DNA of 8,168 bases from Gemmatimonadota bacterium. Its GTDB lineage: Bacteria > ARS69. The number at the start of each line of letters is the position of its first letter. Positions within the stretch are counted from its first letter, which is position 1. Shown piece after piece: positions 7,005-8,168 of this stretch. The notes beneath the pieces are model-generated. The model had not been told where the DNA came from. It was given only the letters and a program-made list of their open reading frames with translations, and did no database searches. The translations under genes were made by a program, and so were the position numbers. The stretch covers positions 1 to 8,168 of the forward strand of contig JAGQIB010000167.1 in assembly GCA_020431545.1 (NCBI GenBank), written 5' to 3'.

Positions 7005-7379
7005 CTACGCGCCCGGCATGTGGTAGAAGAACTGCTCCTCCACGATCTTGCCCTTCTTGACCTTGTAGTGCGCCATCTCGACCATCTTGTTGCGCTGGCC
7101 CGTGGGCTTGAAGGTGACCTCGTACTCCATTCTCACCGCGAACTCGCCCCGTCCGACCATGGGCTTGCTGATCTCGGCGGAATGGACTTCGTTGTTCTCC
7201 TCCCACCACTCGGCCTTCTTGCGAACGCCCTCGATCCCTTCCGTGACCGCGCCGCCGGCCGGCCCGGCCACGGGCTCGATGGACACGATGTCCTTTGAGT
7301 AGAGCTCGTCGATCGCCTTCTTGTTCTTTCCCTTGCGGCAGAGCTGTACCAGCCGGTTCGCCACGTCTTCCGTCGCCAT
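7005..7379 (-). CDS. SnoaL/NTF2-like small protein
   Basis: 124 residues with the pattern of SnoaL-like members of the NTF2 superfamily, a cone-shaped alpha+beta fold used by small enzymes and ligand-binding proteins. Visible elements: N-terminal helices (VANRLVQLCRKGKNKKAIDE), then LYSKDIVSIEP, a Gly/Ala-rich turn, the EGIEGVRKKAEWWEENNEVH helix, and C-terminal strands (RMEYEVTFKPTG, KMVEMAHYKVKKGKIVEEQF) ending in FFYHMPGA. There is no signal peptide or TM segment, so it is cytoplasmic. Substrate and reaction are unknown; many family members have none assigned. The ATG at 7379 is preceded on the - strand by AGGAG (7390-7394) at 10 nt. The region 7021-7380 is about 61% G+C, lower than the neighbours. 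This partly reflects a Lys/Glu/Phe/Tyr-rich composition and is not by itself a sign of transfer. It lies downstream of the permease gene on the same strand with a 153-nt gap, so co-transcription is uncertain. Confidence 0.82.
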   Translation of the reverse strand: MATEDVANRLVQLCRKGKNKKAIDELYSKDIVSIEPVAGPAGGAVTEGIEGVRKKAEWWEENNEVHSAEISKPMVGRGEFAVRMEYEVTFKPTGQRNKMVEMAHYKVKKGKIVEEQFFYHMPGA

Positions 7380-7532
7380 TCCGAGTCTGCTCCTGAGATG
7401 TTGGATTCCGCGCGTGTCCGCGCGAGGACGAGACCCCCGAACCGTCCCGATGTTCCCCCGGCGCGGTTGCGAGCCGGGAGCGAGACTCTACCGCACCGGC
7501 GGGGGACGCGTCCCGGCGTTCCGGGCGGCTTG
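7380..7532 (-). promoter_or_regulatory. Non-coding region upstream of the SnoaL-like gene with several inverted repeats
   Basis: It contains the AGGAG ribosome-binding site (7390-7394) and a perfect inverted repeat CGCGCG-TGTC-CGCGCG (7409-7424). A hairpin pairs CCCGGC (7457-7462) with GCCGGG (7473-7478), with two further C-G pairs inside and a GTTG loop. A perfect 12-bp palindrome GGGACGCGTCCC lies at 7503-7514. On the - strand, TAGAGT (7490-7485) is the best -10-like hexamer, but it has no recognisable -35 at the usual distance. The hairpin could help end the permease transcript but lacks a U tract. Regulatory function is inferred only from position and symmetry. Confidence 0.4.
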
Positions 7533-8168
7533 CTAACCCGTCCGGAGGCGCGCCCGCACGCGCCCGGACACCCAGTCTCCGGCGAGGATGATCACGGCGC
7601 CGAGTGCCACGAACGCGACCATCTCGTCGTAGCGGGCGCCGGCGCGGGCGTCCTGGATGTACCACCCGAGCGACACGAAGCCGAGCAGCCCGAGCACCGT
7701 TGCCTCGCGCACACAGGTCTCCCACCGGTAGAAGAAGTACAGGAGCCAGCGGTTCAGCGAGCGCGGCAGGACGGCCAGCGGCACGAGCTGCGCCCGGGTC
7801 GCGCCGATCGCGCGGACGGTGGCCGCGCCCTCGCCCGGCAGGTTCTCGATCGTCTCCGCGTAGAGGCGCCCGAGGATGCCGGAGTTGTGAAGCGCGAGCG
7901 CGAGCACCGCCGGCCATGCGCCCACCCCGAGCAGCGTGAGCAGCAGGTACGCCCACACGTACTCGGGGATCGCACGCAGGAGGATCAGGAATCCGCGCAC
8001 GGCGAGCACGAGCGATCGGTGGAGCGTGCGCGCGATCGGACCGGGCGGCCGCGGCGACGCGGCGAACGGCTCGGGCCCCGCCAGATTCCGTGCGCCGAAC
8101 AGCGAGAGGACGGACGCGGCGAGCCCCGCGAGCACGATCGCCGCCACGGAGAGCGCGACGGTGGAAAG
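7533..8168 (-). CDS. PhnE-like phosphonate-type ABC transporter permease (5'-truncated by window edge)
   Basis: The frame stays open to the window edge, so the true start is outside. A GTG at 8147 falls inside the first visible hydrophobic helix and is an unlikely start. The 211 visible residues carry a BPD_transp_1 permease domain. A helix near 5-24 is followed by GARNLAGP, matching the ARN motif of PhnE proteins. Then come LLRAIPEYVWAYLL (about 64-77) and further helices. The cytoplasmic EAA loop EGAATVRAIGATRAQLVPLA (about 113-132) contacts the ATPase subunit. YRWETCVREATVLGLLG (about 147-163) is a recognisable PhnE block. A last helix (VAFVALGAVIILAGDWV) precedes the basic tail. The expected partners are an ATPase (PhnC) and a binding protein (PhnD), presumably beyond the right edge. 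PhnE-type systems import phosphonates, phosphite or related oxyanions; the substrate here cannot be told. After LGLLG the usual glycine-rich GAGGIG-like stretch is replaced by FVSLGWYIQDARAGARY. Confidence 0.82.
   Translation of the reverse strand, partial: LSTVALSVAAIVLAGLAASVLSLFGARNLAGPEPFAASPRPPGPIARTLHRSLVLAVRGFLILLRAIPEYVWAYLLLTLLGVGAWPAVLALALHNSGILGRLYAETIENLPGEGAATVRAIGATRAQLVPLAVLPRSLNRWLLYFFYRWETCVREATVLGLLGFVSLGWYIQDARAGARYDEMVAFVALGAVIILAGDWVSGRVRARLRTG

Noticed and set aside
6939..7298. 119-codon + strand open frame opposite the SnoaL-like gene
   Set aside because: It begins inside the terminator stem region and is the antisense of a gene with a good ribosome-binding site and NTF2-like sequence.
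5632..7956. 774-codon - strand open frame spanning the RodZ-like gene, terminator, SnoaL-like gene and part of the permease gene
   Set aside because: It crosses a strong terminator and overlaps three well-supported genes in other frames; the translation is Arg/Gly/Ala-rich with no family resemblance.
1..8168. Mobile element, CRISPR array, tRNA or defence-system signals
   Set aside because: No regularly spaced repeats, terminal inverted repeats, target-site duplications, transposase or integrase motifs, or tRNA cloverleaf were seen on either strand.

Overview
This window is a compact, GC-rich bacterial chromosomal segment (roughly two-thirds G+C by eye, with strong G/C bias at third codon positions). 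It carries four genes on the + strand followed by two on the - strand. Nothing in it looks mobile: there is no transposase, integrase, tRNA, rRNA or CRISPR array. The valyl-tRNA synthetase has an NWD...TAVSDDE-type core, and the secreted and membrane proteins suggest a Gram-negative-type, high-GC, poorly characterised lineage (Planctomycetota, Eisenbacteria-like or Gemmatimonadota-like would all fit). The sequence alone does not fix the phylum. Five of the six genes end in TAG, which is unusual for so GC-rich a genome.

Layout: (1) 1-1209, the 3' part of a gene for a membrane-anchored protein. It ends a transmembrane segment, carries a soluble domain typical of the C-termini of GT-C-like polytopic membrane proteins, and finishes with TPR repeats. 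(2) 1247-3916, a complete valS only 37 nt downstream, probably co-transcribed. (3) 3917-4202, a 286-nt intergenic region with a weak terminator-like hairpin and possible promoter elements. (4) 4203-5552, a secreted DUF4139-family protein of unknown function. (5) 5581-6918, a RodZ-like protein (cytoplasmic HTH, one TM segment, long disordered linker, C-terminal beta domain), 28 nt after the DUF4139 gene and likely in the same transcript. (6) 6950-6989, a strong, nearly symmetrical terminator between convergent genes. (7) 7005-7379 (-), a small SnoaL/NTF2-like protein. (8) 7380-7532, a non-coding region with several inverted repeats. (9) 7533-8168 (-), the 3' part of a PhnE-like phosphonate-type ABC transporter permease gene that runs off the window.

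The genes do not form one obvious pathway. valS is housekeeping. The DUF4139 and RodZ-like genes are a plausible cell-envelope pair. The SnoaL-like protein and the permease are separate functions on the opposite strand. I see no convincing new multi-gene system. The points most worth a second look are a short AT-rich, atypical-codon patch in the most conserved part of the DUF4139 gene, the DUF4139-RodZ pairing, the TAG stop bias and the inverted repeats upstream of the SnoaL-like gene.
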